A DNA stretch of 64,000 nucleotides from Clostridium sp. 1001275B_160808_H3 (GTDB lineage Bacteria; Bacillota; Clostridia; Clostridiales; Clostridiaceae): contig NZ_JADNAT010000010.1 in the NCBI RefSeq assembly GCF_015550425.1, forward strand, positions 57,476-121,475, given 5' to 3'. Below, one piece after another: positions 8,835 through 17,804 of the stretch (its first letter is position 1; each line of letters starts with the position of its first letter). Under the pieces are notes generated by a model. The model was not told the DNA's origin. It searched no databases and worked only from the letters and a program-made list of their open reading frames with translations. The position numbers and the translations under genes were made by a program.

Positions 8835-10124
8835 TTGAAAAAGAAAAATTTACTAAAGTCGCTGGCAGTTGCTCTTTCTATTTCGTTATTAGCTCCTTTT
8901 GCTAATAAAGTTAGTGCACAAGAGACAAATATTCAAACTCCAGAAATTATTGGAGAAGCTGCTATAACAATGGACATTAACACAGGTGAAGTTATTTACT
9001 CAAAAAATGCTGACTTAAAATTATCACCTGCAAGTACTACTAAACTTATGACTGCTTTACTTTTTGCTGAGAACAAGTCAAAGGCTGAAACATTAACTTT
9101 TAGTGATACTGTAGTTAAAGTAACTGAAACATCACTTAATAACTACAAATCAATAAATGCTGGAGATAAAATTTCAGCAGAAGATACTATGAAAGCTGTA
9201 ATGATATTTTCAGCAAATGATACTGCTTACTTAATGGCAGAATCAGTTGGTGGAACTGTAGATAACTTTGTAAATATGATGAACGATAAAGCAGTAGAAT
9301 TAGGGCTTAAAAATACTCATTTCGTTAATCCATCAGGTTTAGAAATTGACCCTTTAAATCCTAGCAATACTGAAATAAATCAAACTACAGCATATGACTT
9401 AGCTCAAATAGGAATTGCAGCTTTTAAAAACGATTGGGTTAGAGAAACTATGGCTCCTAAAAGCGGTGAAATTAGTGTTAGTCTTTCAGGTACTCCTGTA
9501 ATAATTGAGTCTAGAAACAAGTTACTTGGCAAAAATGGTAATATAGGTGGTAAAACTGGAACTGAAGAACAAGCTGGACATTGCTTTGTAGGTTTTTATG
9601 AAAGAGATGGCAGAGATTTAGTTACTGTAGTTCTAAAATCTGAATACGGTGCAACAGGTCTTAATGTATTTGAGGATACAGAAAAATTAGCTAACTATAG
9701 TTACTCAGCACAAAAAGAAATATATAAAAATGCTGGTGATGAAATTGGTACTGTAGATTTAACTTATAAAGCATTCAGATTCTTTGGCCCTGAAAAGCAA
9801 ATAACAGCACCTATAGTTATTAATCAAAATGTTGAATACTACAAGAATGATTTTAATGATAAAAATGCTACACTTTCTTATGAGGGAGATGTAACAGATG
9901 CTTGGAAATTAAGTGGTAATGAAGAAATTAAGCTAACATTTTCTACTCCAGGACATACTGAAGATGTCTTAGGAACAGTTAAACTTTCATCTTTTGAACT
10001 TATTAAATCTAATTTACCTCTATATTTATTATCATTACTGATTATTGTTATTATATTAGTTTTAGTATTATTTATAGTAAGAATAATTAATATGAAAAAA
10101 AGAAGAAGAAGAAGATATTATTAA
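8835..10124 (+). CDS. D-alanyl-D-alanine carboxypeptidase (DacF/PBP5 family)
   Basis: About 429 residues. A signal peptide (to ...KVSA-Q near 30) is followed by the penicillin-binding domain with all three active-site motifs: S-x-x-K in SPASTTKLMTAL (near 67-70), S-x-N as SAND (near 126), and K-T-G in GGKTGTEEQAGHCFVGF (near 240). A PBP5-type C-terminal domain follows, then one membrane helix (about 395-418) and a basic tail (KKRRRRRYY). The protein removes the terminal D-Ala of peptidoglycan stem peptides outside the cell. TTG 8835 is preferred because GGGGAG lies 6 nt upstream; ATG 8829 would sit only 2 nt from it. DacF-type enzymes often act in the forespore, but the promoter is not clear enough to say so. 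Confidence 0.92.
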   Translation: MKKKNLLKSLAVALSISLLAPFANKVSAQETNIQTPEIIGEAAITMDINTGEVIYSKNADLKLSPASTTKLMTALLFAENKSKAETLTFSDTVVKVTETSLNNYKSINAGDKISAEDTMKAVMIFSANDTAYLMAESVGGTVDNFVNMMNDKAVELGLKNTHFVNPSGLEIDPLNPSNTEINQTTAYDLAQIGIAAFKNDWVRETMAPKSGEISVSLSGTPVIIESRNKLLGKNGNIGGKTGTEEQAGHCFVGFYERDGRDLVTVVLKSEYGATGLNVFEDTEKLANYSYSAQKEIYKNAGDEIGTVDLTYKAFRFFGPEKQITAPIVINQNVEYYKNDFNDKNATLSYEGDVTDAWKLSGNEEIKLTFSTPGHTEDVLGTVKLSSFELIKSNLPLYLLSLLIIVIILVLVLFIVRIINMKKRRRRRYY

Positions 10125-10127
10125 AAA

Positions 10128-10158
10128 AAGGTAGATTTAATTAAATCTACCTTTTTCT
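10128..10158 (+). terminator. Terminator after carboxypeptidase gene
   Basis: Arms GGTAGATTTAA and TTAAATCTACC meet without a real loop, followed by TTTTTC; A-rich on the other side. Confidence 0.85.
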
Positions 10159-10239
10159 AATTTTAAATCTTATTTATATAAATTAGAATAAATATATGCT
10201 ATAATCCTAAAGAAAATATTTTAAAGGGGAGATTCTATT

Positions 10240-10995
10240 TTGAATAAAGTTGATTTTAAAGGAAGCGTGGTTTTAAACCCTGTCCCTGTAGTTTTAATTA
10301 CATCTAGGAATAAATCTGGAAAAGATAATGTTTTTACAGTTGGTTGGACTGGAACAATCTGCACAAAGCCTCCAATGCTTTCTATTTCTATTAGACCTGA
10401 AAGACTTTCTTATGAATACATATGTGAAACTATGGAATTCATTGTTAATATGCCTTCTTCTGAAATGGTTAAAGCAGTAGATTACTGTGGAGTTAAGCCT
10501 GGTAGAAAATTCGATAAAATTAACGATATGGGATTTACCATGAAAGAAGGAACAAATGTTAATGTTGCCTATATAGACGAATGCCCTGTTACTATAGAAT
10601 GTAAAGTAAAAGATATTATAAAATTAGGCACGCATGACATGTTTATTGCAGAAGTAGTAGGTTCTCATATAAATAGTACTTTGATAGATGAAAAAGGAAA
10701 AATTCATTTTGAAAAAGGTGATTTAATTTCGTATTGTCATGGAGAATACTTTAAACTTCCTCAAAATTCTATTGGTTCTTTTGGCTTCTCTGTTTCAAAA
10801 AAAATTAATGATAATAAAAAGAAGAAAGATACTAAAATAAATAATAATACTAAAATAGAAGAAAAATCTAAAAGTAATTTTTCAAGTAAAAATAATATTC
10901 CTAAAAACAGTTTAAAATCAAATAGTAAAAAAAATCATAAAAATAAATCAAAAAAAGCAAGTAATTCAATTAAATTCAAAAAGAAAAATAAATAA
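10240..10995 (+). CDS. Flavin reductase-like FMN-binding protein with lysine/asparagine-rich tail
   Basis: 251 residues, TTG start with AAAGGGGA upstream. Residues 1-175 form a flavin-reductase (split-barrel) domain: NPVPVVLITS, a TVGWTGTICTKPPMLSISI segment typical of FMN binding in this family, and later EYICETMEFIVNMPS. These proteins bind FMN, and some reduce flavins or act as small oxidoreductases. From about residue 185 the sequence becomes a low-complexity tail of Lys, Asn and Ser (KKKDTKINNNTK... KFKKKNK), which should be disordered and strongly positive. The tail is not part of the usual domain and could bind nucleic acid, the ribosome or anionic envelope polymers; this is inference. 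Monocistronic by spacing. Confidence 0.82.
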   Translation: MNKVDFKGSVVLNPVPVVLITSRNKSGKDNVFTVGWTGTICTKPPMLSISIRPERLSYEYICETMEFIVNMPSSEMVKAVDYCGVKPGRKFDKINDMGFTMKEGTNVNVAYIDECPVTIECKVKDIIKLGTHDMFIAEVVGSHINSTLIDEKGKIHFEKGDLISYCHGEYFKLPQNSIGSFGFSVSKKINDNKKKKDTKINNNTKIEEKSKSNFSSKNNIPKNSLKSNSKKNHKNKSKKASNSIKFKKKNK

Positions 10996-11149
10996 TATCT
11001 CAATATATTATCGAATTCATTTTTTGAATTAATTTATATACAAATTTGTTTTAATAAACGCTTATAATTCCAATAGATTCCTTGACTTTAAGTAAAAATC
11101 TATCTATACTCAATAATGTTATAATGAATTAGATTTGGGGGATTAAGCC

Positions 11150-12016
11150 ATGTTTATATTAACATATATTATTAAATATGAAGAGCTAGATGAGAAAATT
11201 GAAAAATTACAAATTAACGATATCTTCAATGTATTTTATGAAAGTCCTTTAGAAATTACAACTGATGAGTATGGATATGGTTATCTAGAAAAATCAGTTT
11301 CTACTATCGATCTTAAAGTTGCTTATGAGCTAGATAAAGATAACTTATCTTCATTTAAAGATACTGTTTCTTCTATTTTAGAAGCAGATTGCATAAATAT
11401 TGAAGAAGTAAATTATGATTACGAAAATTATAACTTTCCTACGGTACATATAAATGATAATTGGGTTTTAGCTTCCCCTGATGAAGTTATAAGTGATAAA
11501 AACATACATAAAATATCCTTTATATCCCAAGGTGCATTTGGTACAGGTTTACATGAAACAACAAGAGATCTTTTAGATATTATTCTAACTAAAATTGATT
11601 TACATAATAAATCAGTTCTAGATATAGGTACAGGATCAGGAATTTTATCAGTTGCATCCGCTATCATCGGTGCGTCAAAAGTTACTGCTTTAGATATACG
11701 AGATGTGAGAGAAGAAGTTGAATTAAATGCTTCATTAAATGGATTATATAACATTGAAGTTTTAGTTGGCAATGCATTAAATGAAGAAGTCAATATACAT
11801 GATAAGTATGATTGGATTTATATAAATATAGGTGGAGAAGAAACTGAGTTATTTATGGATTTTATAAAAGAACATTTATTAAATAACGGTAAGCTTCTTG
11901 TATCTGGACTTGTGGAATGGAGTTTTGATAAAGTAAAAGCTATAGTAGAAAGTCATGGATTTAAACTTGAAACAAAACATCAAACTAATGAATGGATAAC
12001 AGCTATATTTAATTAG
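11150..12016 (+). CDS. PrmA-like (ribosomal protein L11 methyltransferase family) methyltransferase
   Basis: 288 residues. The SAM-dependent fold is clear: AFGTGLHETTRDLL (PrmA signature GTGxHxTT), motif I LDIGTGSGILSVAS, and the acidic loop ALDIRDVREEVELNA. A notable change is at motif IV, where PrmA has a conserved N-x-x-A (often NILA); here it reads DWIYINIGGEETELF. The length and N-terminal alpha/beta domain resemble PrmA, which trimethylates L11. The normal prmA of Firmicutes sits beside dnaJ, which is not the case here, so this may be a paralogue with another protein substrate. GGGGGA precedes the ATG. It is followed by an unusual inverted-repeat structure. Confidence 0.75.
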   Translation: MFILTYIIKYEELDEKIEKLQINDIFNVFYESPLEITTDEYGYGYLEKSVSTIDLKVAYELDKDNLSSFKDTVSSILEADCINIEEVNYDYENYNFPTVHINDNWVLASPDEVISDKNIHKISFISQGAFGTGLHETTRDLLDIILTKIDLHNKSVLDIGTGSGILSVASAIIGASKVTALDIRDVREEVELNASLNGLYNIEVLVGNALNEEVNIHDKYDWIYINIGGEETELFMDFIKEHLLNNGKLLVSGLVEWSFDKVKAIVESHGFKLETKHQTNEWITAIFN

Positions 12017-12021
12017 AAAAT

Positions 12022-12128
12022 TAAATAGTGAAAGAGTTCAGAAAAATCCTTATTGATTTTTAATAAAAAGGTGTTTCGCACAAATTAAATTTTAAGAAGC
12101 ACCCCTTCTAAACTTTTTCACTATTTTA
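12022..12128. repeat. Large imperfect inverted repeat with two inner hairpins
   Basis: Outer arms of about 22 nt (12022-12043 and 12106-12128) pair with two mismatches and one bulge. Inside, CCTTATT/AATAAAAAGG (12048-12071) and GGTGTTTC/GAAGCACC (12070-12103) form two further hairpins, giving a three-way-junction shape. It lies between convergent genes. It may be a bidirectional terminator, a small RNA or a decayed miniature element; there is no long T run on either strand. Confidence 0.5.
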
Positions 12129-12135
12129 ATATCTT

Positions 12136-12534
12136 TTAATCACTAATAATTTTTTCAACAACATTATTTATTAAAGGATTTAACCGTCTCTCTATATCAA
12201 GAAAATTGTATTCTTGAATTGGAAAAATTGATTCTTCAGCCTTTCTAACATTCTTAAATGGAATTATTATTCCATTTTTCTCCTTATCATTTAAACTAAT
12301 GACATTCATTTCTACAGGATAAGATAAAGCATTCCAAAAAACATCCAATACAGGCTCTCTATAGTATTCCATTAGCTCTTTTGTCCCTCCTCCATGACCT
12401 ACAATTCCAACAGGTTTTTTAAATAGAGGAAATCGATAATCTTCATTATTGAATCTTTTCAAAAACGCTAATTGTTCTATTTTCTCAAGTAGTACAATCT
12501 TAACCTCTGCATCTTTATCAAATATATAAACAAA
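12136..12534 (-). pseudogene. Remnant of a flavodoxin-like NAD(P)H-dependent oxidoreductase
   Basis: The open frame extends leftwards from a stop at 12535-12537 and has no ATG or GTG start near its beginning; only a TTG at 12462 without a ribosome-binding site. The translated sequence holds PLFKKPVGIVGHGGGTKELM and DVFWNALSYPVEMNV, which looks like the C-terminal half of a flavodoxin-fold NADPH-dependent FMN reductase. The N-terminal half with the FMN phosphate loop (GSxRxxSxT) is absent, and the DNA upstream of 12535 is non-coding AT-rich sequence. The most likely reading is a 5'-deleted gene. The family call is by partial resemblance only. Confidence 0.55.
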
Positions 12535-12643
12535 TCATTCTTTTTTATAGCATTTAATTTATTTATTATATTAATTATACTTAATTTCGGTAAAAAGCAC
12601 ACTTTATTTCATATTTACTATATAAAATATGAATAAAAAAATA

Positions 12644-12700
12644 AAAATTGGGCCCATTTAATTAAGAAACTCTTTATTAAATAGGCTCAATTTTTATTTT
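12644..12700 (-). terminator. Terminator after lytic transglycosylase gene
   Basis: Arms AAAAATTGGGCC and GGCTCAATTTTT (with G-U pairs) plus an inner ATTTAAT/ATTAAAT stem. It overlaps the last codons of the gene on the minus strand and ends in a T run. Confidence 0.75.
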
Positions 12701-13242
12701 TCATGAAGATATTTATATATATTATAATTTGCTTTAACTTTATCTACATATTTTTTTGTTTCCGGGAATGGTATATAATCTAAATTTTCACCATCTAATG
12801 AATATTCTTCATCATTTAGCCACTTATTTACGTTTCCACTTCCTCCGTTATAAGCTGCTAATATCAAATCCAAATTTTCATCAAATTCATTTTCTAAGTT
12901 TTTTAAATACCAACAACCCATTTTTATATTTAATTCTGGATCAAAAAGCATAGATGGCATAAAATAATTTATCCCAATTTCTTTAGCCGCCCATTCTCCT
13001 GTTGCATCCATAATTTGCATTAATCCCTTGGCATCTCTTTTTGAAACAGCTTCCTTATTAAAATTACTTTCTGTCTTAATAACTGCTAATACAAGATACG
13101 GATCTACTTCATATTCCTCACTATACTTATTTACATAATCAGCATATTTGTAAGGAAACACATAGTTCTTCATCACTAATGTTATTCCAATATAAGCAAT
13201 AAATACTGTAATTAGAATAGTTAATATACGTTTAAACTTCAT
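12694..13242 (-). CDS. Lytic transglycosylase (SLT domain), membrane-anchored
   Basis: 182 residues. An N-terminal membrane helix (about 6-25) is followed by an SLT domain: the catalytic Glu in AVIKTESNFN (near residue 58), the SKRDAKGLMQIM motif, and AAYNGGSGNVNKWL. These are the three blocks of soluble lytic transglycosylase family 1, which cleaves MurNAc-GlcNAc bonds with formation of 1,6-anhydro-MurNAc. The protein should be held outside the membrane by its N-terminus. AAGGAGAAGG precedes ATG 13242. It lies 14 bp after coaE on the same strand, giving a polA-coaE-slt run; in several clostridia the same neighbours occur. Confidence 0.92.
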   Translation of the reverse strand: MKFKRILTILITVFIAYIGITLVMKNYVFPYKYADYVNKYSEEYEVDPYLVLAVIKTESNFNKEAVSKRDAKGLMQIMDATGEWAAKEIGINYFMPSMLFDPELNIKMGCWYLKNLENEFDENLDLILAAYNGGSGNVNKWLNDEEYSLDGENLDYIPFPETKKYVDKVKANYNIYKYLHEK

Positions 13243-13256
13243 TACCTTCTCCTTAC

Positions 13257-13856
13257 TTATTTAATTACCTTTAAAAAATCCACTACCTTATCAACTTGAT
13301 TTTTAGTTTTTAATAAGTCACCATTATTATCAATAATAATGTGTGCATAATCTTTTTTCTTATCTAGAGATATTTGTGCATTTAACCTATTTACAGCTTC
13401 ATCTCTAGATAATCTATCTCTATTTTTTAATCTCATTATCTGAGTATTATTATCTACCCATACTACAATAATATAGTCCATATAATCATGAAGATTATTT
13501 TCTATTAAAGTTGGAGCATCTAGTATCACCATTGATTCTCCGCTTTTTTCATATTTATCTATCTCTGAAAAAATTTCATCTTTTATATATGGAATAATTA
13601 TTTCTTCGTATTTTTTTCTCTGTTTTGGAAATCTAAATATATGATTTCCAAATTCCCTTCTTCTAAATTCCCCTCTCCAATCGAAAAAACCTGATCCAAA
13701 TTCTATTTTTATTTTATCTAGAATTTCAGGGTATTTAATAAGGACATCTCTAGATATTGTATCTGCATCTATTATTTTAAATCCTTTTTCAGTAAGCATT
13801 TTTGATACAGTGCTTTTACCAGAACCAATTCCTCCTGTTAACCCTATTTTAATCAT
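13257..13856 (-). CDS. coaE: Dephospho-CoA kinase
   Basis: 199 residues, the normal length. It catalyses the last step of coenzyme A synthesis, ATP-dependent phosphorylation of the 3'-OH of dephospho-CoA. The Walker A motif GLTGGIGSGKSTV is at residues 5-17, DADTISRDV provides the substrate Asp, and the lid region has NRDRLSRDEAVNRLNAQ. The gene starts 16 bp after the end of polA and is followed 14 bp later by the transglycosylase gene, consistent with one transcript. polA-coaE is a common pairing in Firmicutes. Confidence 0.96.
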   Translation of the reverse strand: MIKIGLTGGIGSGKSTVSKMLTEKGFKIIDADTISRDVLIKYPEILDKIKIEFGSGFFDWRGEFRRREFGNHIFRFPKQRKKYEEIIIPYIKDEIFSEIDKYEKSGESMVILDAPTLIENNLHDYMDYIIVVWVDNNTQIMRLKNRDRLSRDEAVNRLNAQISLDKKKDYAHIIIDNNGDLLKTKNQVDKVVDFLKVIK

Positions 13857-13872
13857 TTTCAGTTATGCCCCC

Positions 13873-16485
13873 TTATTTAGCCTCATACCATGTTTTACCT
13901 ATATTAATATCTACCTCAAGAGGTACCTTCATATCTAAAACTTTTTCCATTTCATCTTTAACTATTTGTTTTACATCTTCAAGTTCATTTTCTTTAACAT
14001 TTAATATAAGCTCATCATGTACTTGTAAAATCATTTTACTTTTCAGTTCTTTTTCCTTTAATTTATTATAAACATTAACCATCGCTAGCTTAATTATATC
14101 AGCTGCACTTCCTTGAATAGGAGCATTCATTGCCAATCTTTCACCTAAAGCTTTTACTATTCTATTAGATGATTTAATTTCTGGTATAAACCTTCTTCTA
14201 TTTAAAATAGTTAAAACATATCCATTTTCTTTTGCTTCTTGTATTACACTATCTAAATATCCCTTAATATTAGGATATCTATCAAAATAAATCTCCATAT
14301 ATTCAGAAGCTTCTTTTTTAGTTATGTGTAAATCCTGTGAAAGACTAAAATCACTTATTCCATAAACTATTCCAAAATTTACGGCTTTAGCTCTACTTCT
14401 CATTAATGATGTAACTTCTTCTACTGGCACTTTAAATACTTCAGATGCAGTTTTTGTATGTATATCACTATGATGCTTAAATGCATCTATCATATTTTCA
14501 TCATTTGACATATGAGCAAGAACTCTTAATTCTATTTGTGAATAGTCACAAGATAATAGAATATCACCTTCTTCATCAGGTATAAATACTTTCCTTATTT
14601 CTCTCCCCATTTCATATTTTATAGGGATATTTTGAAGGTTAGGCTCTGTACTTGATAATCTACCTGTAGTAGTTACTGTTTGATTAAAACTTGAATGTAT
14701 ATGTCCATCACTATCTATAACATTTTTTAATCCTTCCACATAAGTAGAATTAAGCTTTGTTATTTGTCTATAGTAAGTTATCTTTGGTATTATATCATGT
14801 TTGTCTTGAAGCTTTTCTAATACCTCAGCATTAGTTGAATAACCTGTTTTTGTTTTCTTAATTACAGGTAAATCTAATTTTTCAAAAAGTATTTTTCCTA
14901 ATTGCTTTGGTGAGTTTATATTAAATTCCTCTTCTGCTAAGTCAAAAATTTCCTTTTCTGTTCTAGTAATCTCTTCTTTAAACTTTATTGCCAAATCATC
15001 TAGCATATTTTTATTTATATTAAATCCTAAAGATTCCATAGAAGAAAGAACAAATATTAATGGATGCTCAACTTCATAATAAAGTTCTTCCATCTTCTCT
15101 TCCTGTATTTTCCCCTTTAACAATTCATATATATCTCTTAGTTTAAAGTTTATCTTTCCTTCTAAGATTTCGGCTTCACCTGTAACATCTTCACATAGGT
15201 ATTCATTTATTAATGTTAATAAATCATATGATGATCTAGCTGAATCTATTAAATAAGCTGCTATAGCAGTATCAAATTCAAATCTATTTATGGATATATT
15301 TAGCTTATTCAATACTGTAACTAGCGATTTACCATCATGAATTATTTTATTTAATTCTTCATTTTCCATGATTGTTTTTAAAGCTAAATTAGCTTCATTT
15401 TTATTAGTATTATAGATATCCTTAAAATTTATTAAGTACACTTTGTCTTCATTAGATAGATACATTTTATTCAGCTCTATTTCTGAATATTTTGTACTAT
15501 TTATTACATCATATGTTATATAGCATATCTTATCTAATGATTTTGATAAACTAAGAAAATCTTCTGGATTATCGATAGTAATTAAATTTATAGTTTCTTC
15601 AGTTACTTCTAAATCTTTATCTGACTCAGGAAGTTTATCAAACATCGACTTCATTTGAAGCTTAAAGAACAACTTTCTTAAGCCTTCCTTATCATATGAT
15701 TCTTGACTTTTTATCTCATCTAAATCAAATTCAATAGGTACTTCAGTTATTATTGTTGCTAGCTTTTTACTGAATATAGCTTGTTCTCTATAATTTTCTA
15801 AATTTTCTTTTAACTTTTTCCCACTAATATTATCTATATTATTTAATACTTCTTCTACAGAACCATAAGTTTGAATTAATTTATAAGCTGTTTTTTCTCC
15901 TACTCCAGGAACTCCTGGTATATTATCTGACTTATCTCCCATAAGACCTTTTACATCTATAAACTGAGTTGGTGTTACTCCAAATTCCTCAACAAATGTT
16001 TTATGATCGTACACTGCTGTTTCTGTGACACCTTTTTTTGTTATAACAACATTTATATTATCTGATGCTAACTGTAGTGCATCCCTATCTCCTGTAACTA
16101 CAAAGACTTCAATATTATTTTTTTCTGCATATTTTGCTAAAGAACCTATTATATCATCAGCTTCAAATCCATCGATTTCATATTTACTTATGGCTAATAA
16201 ACCTAAAAGATCTTTTACTATAGGAAATTGCTCTGCAAGTTCAGGTGGCATTTTCTTTCTACCTGCCTTGTAGTCTTCATATTCTTTATGTCTAAAAGTT
16301 GGGCCCTTTTTATCAAAAGCTGCAACTATATAATCTGGTTTTAACTCTTCCTTCATTTTAAATAACATATTTGTAAACCCATAAACTGCATTTGTATGAA
16401 TTCCATCACTAGTTGTTAACTCTGGAATAGCATAAAATGCTCTGTTAAGAAGTGAGTTAGAATCTAATATCAATAATCTTTCCAT
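13873..16485 (-). CDS. polA: DNA polymerase I
   Basis: 870 residues. The N-terminal 5'-nuclease domain (1-290) has LLILDSNSLLNRAFYA and VTGDRDALQL plus the helix-hairpin-helix GLMGDKSDNIPGVPGVG. The middle domain (about 300-470) is the 3'-5' exonuclease fold, but the DxE catalytic motif is absent (it reads YITYDVINST), so proofreading is probably lost, as in Bacillus stearothermophilus Pol I. The polymerase domain has motif A (CDYSQIELRVLAHMS), motif B (RSRAKAVNFGIVYG) and motif C (QVHDELI). The start is ATG 16485, with TTGGAGGAAG just upstream; a TTG at 16497 lies inside that site. Repair and Okazaki-fragment processing are the expected roles. Confidence 0.96.
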   Translation of the reverse strand: MERLLILDSNSLLNRAFYAIPELTTSDGIHTNAVYGFTNMLFKMKEELKPDYIVAAFDKKGPTFRHKEYEDYKAGRKKMPPELAEQFPIVKDLLGLLAISKYEIDGFEADDIIGSLAKYAEKNNIEVFVVTGDRDALQLASDNINVVITKKGVTETAVYDHKTFVEEFGVTPTQFIDVKGLMGDKSDNIPGVPGVGEKTAYKLIQTYGSVEEVLNNIDNISGKKLKENLENYREQAIFSKKLATIITEVPIEFDLDEIKSQESYDKEGLRKLFFKLQMKSMFDKLPESDKDLEVTEETINLITIDNPEDFLSLSKSLDKICYITYDVINSTKYSEIELNKMYLSNEDKVYLINFKDIYNTNKNEANLALKTIMENEELNKIIHDGKSLVTVLNKLNISINRFEFDTAIAAYLIDSARSSYDLLTLINEYLCEDVTGEAEILEGKINFKLRDIYELLKGKIQEEKMEELYYEVEHPLIFVLSSMESLGFNINKNMLDDLAIKFKEEITRTEKEIFDLAEEEFNINSPKQLGKILFEKLDLPVIKKTKTGYSTNAEVLEKLQDKHDIIPKITYYRQITKLNSTYVEGLKNVIDSDGHIHSSFNQTVTTTGRLSSTEPNLQNIPIKYEMGREIRKVFIPDEEGDILLSCDYSQIELRVLAHMSNDENMIDAFKHHSDIHTKTASEVFKVPVEEVTSLMRSRAKAVNFGIVYGISDFSLSQDLHITKKEASEYMEIYFDRYPNIKGYLDSVIQEAKENGYVLTILNRRRFIPEIKSSNRIVKALGERLAMNAPIQGSAADIIKLAMVNVYNKLKEKELKSKMILQVHDELILNVKENELEDVKQIVKDEMEKVLDMKVPLEVDINIGKTWYEAK

Positions 16486-16709
16486 ATCTTCCTCCAAATT
16501 AAGGCGTTTACTCCTTAAACTTATGTTTATTATAAATTATACTATTTTTATAATAACAAATCATTACATTTTAATTAATATATCTATTTCAAATAGAAAT
16601 CTACTTTTTAAAATAACTTTATAATATGTATATTCCTTTTACATCATATTTTAAAATTCCTTACATTATAAAATTTCCCAAATCAATACTTATTAATTCA
16701 TTTAAAATA

Positions 16710-17627
16710 TTAAAAAATACTTAAATCCAATTCTTCTGATAACTCTTTAATCACATGTAATCCTGATATGCTATTTCCTTTTTCATCTAATGATGGTCCA
16801 TAGATACCTATTCCATATTTTCTTGGAACGGTAGCAAGGATTCCTCCGCCAACCCCTGATTTTGCTGGGATTCCAACATGAACTGCAAACTCACCAGATG
16901 CATCATACATTCCACAAGTAACCATAATAGTTTTTACTATTCTACATACCTCTCTTGACATTACTCTTTCATTATTCCAAGGAGTAACTCCATCATTAGC
17001 AAGTACTGACCCAAACCTAGCTAAATCCCTTGCAGATACTTCTATTGAACATTGCTTAAAGTACAAATCTAGTATTTCTTCTACGTCACCATCTAAAATA
17101 CCACTACTCTTCATAAAATATGCCAAAGCTCTATTCCTATTTCCTGTCTCCTTTTCTGATAAATATACTCTTTCATTTACTGATATACTTTCATTATTTG
17201 TAACAAGTCTTATAAAATCTAAAATTTTTTGAAACTTTTCATCGACATCTTTTCCATCTATTAATGATGTTGTAACTATAGCTCCAGCATTTATCATTGG
17301 ATTATAAGGTCTTCCTGTATCTCTAACCTCAAGGTTTACTATTGAATTAAATCCCATTCCAGTTGGCTCTACATTAACTTTTTTAAAGACATTATATCTT
17401 CCGTTATCTTTAAGAGCTAAAATTAATGTAACAACTTTTGATATGCTTTGAATAGTAAATTTCTTATCACATTCTCCTGAATAATATTCTTTTCCATTTA
17501 AATCAACTATACATATTCCTAAATCATCAGGATTTGCTTCTAGCAGCGCTGGAATATATGATGCAAGTTTGCCATCCTTACCATATTTTCTATTTTTATC
17601 AACTAATGTATCTAATAAATTAAACAA
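16710..17627 (-). CDS. glsA: Glutaminase A
   Basis: 305 residues. It hydrolyses L-glutamine to glutamate and ammonia. The fold is that of serine-dependent beta-lactamase-like glutaminases: the nucleophile motif QSISKVV (S-x-x-K) near residue 63, the family signature GFNSIVNLE, NPMINAGAIVT, and the C-terminal AKSGVGGGI block. TTG 17627 fits best because GAGGTGAT lies 4 nt upstream; GTG 17636 is inside that site. The gene stands alone, diverging from the M29 aminopeptidase gene. In other bacteria GlsA can supply acid resistance with a glutamate/GABA antiporter; an APC permease lies 8 kb away, but nothing ties the two together. Confidence 0.94.
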   Translation of the reverse strand: MFNLLDTLVDKNRKYGKDGKLASYIPALLEANPDDLGICIVDLNGKEYYSGECDKKFTIQSISKVVTLILALKDNGRYNVFKKVNVEPTGMGFNSIVNLEVRDTGRPYNPMINAGAIVTTSLIDGKDVDEKFQKILDFIRLVTNNESISVNERVYLSEKETGNRNRALAYFMKSSGILDGDVEEILDLYFKQCSIEVSARDLARFGSVLANDGVTPWNNERVMSREVCRIVKTIMVTCGMYDASGEFAVHVGIPAKSGVGGGILATVPRKYGIGIYGPSLDEKGNSISGLHVIKELSEELDLSIF

Positions 17628-17804
17628 TTTTATCACCTCATAATATCTTCAGTTTTATGTTGTATTCCTTAATTACTAAGCATTTCTATTATATTAATAA
17701 TTCCTACTATACACAAGTGGATTTATACTTCTATATTTTTAACTAGACTATTTTACAATATTATGTAAAAATAAATAATATAAATTATAATTTGAGGTGA
17801 TTTC

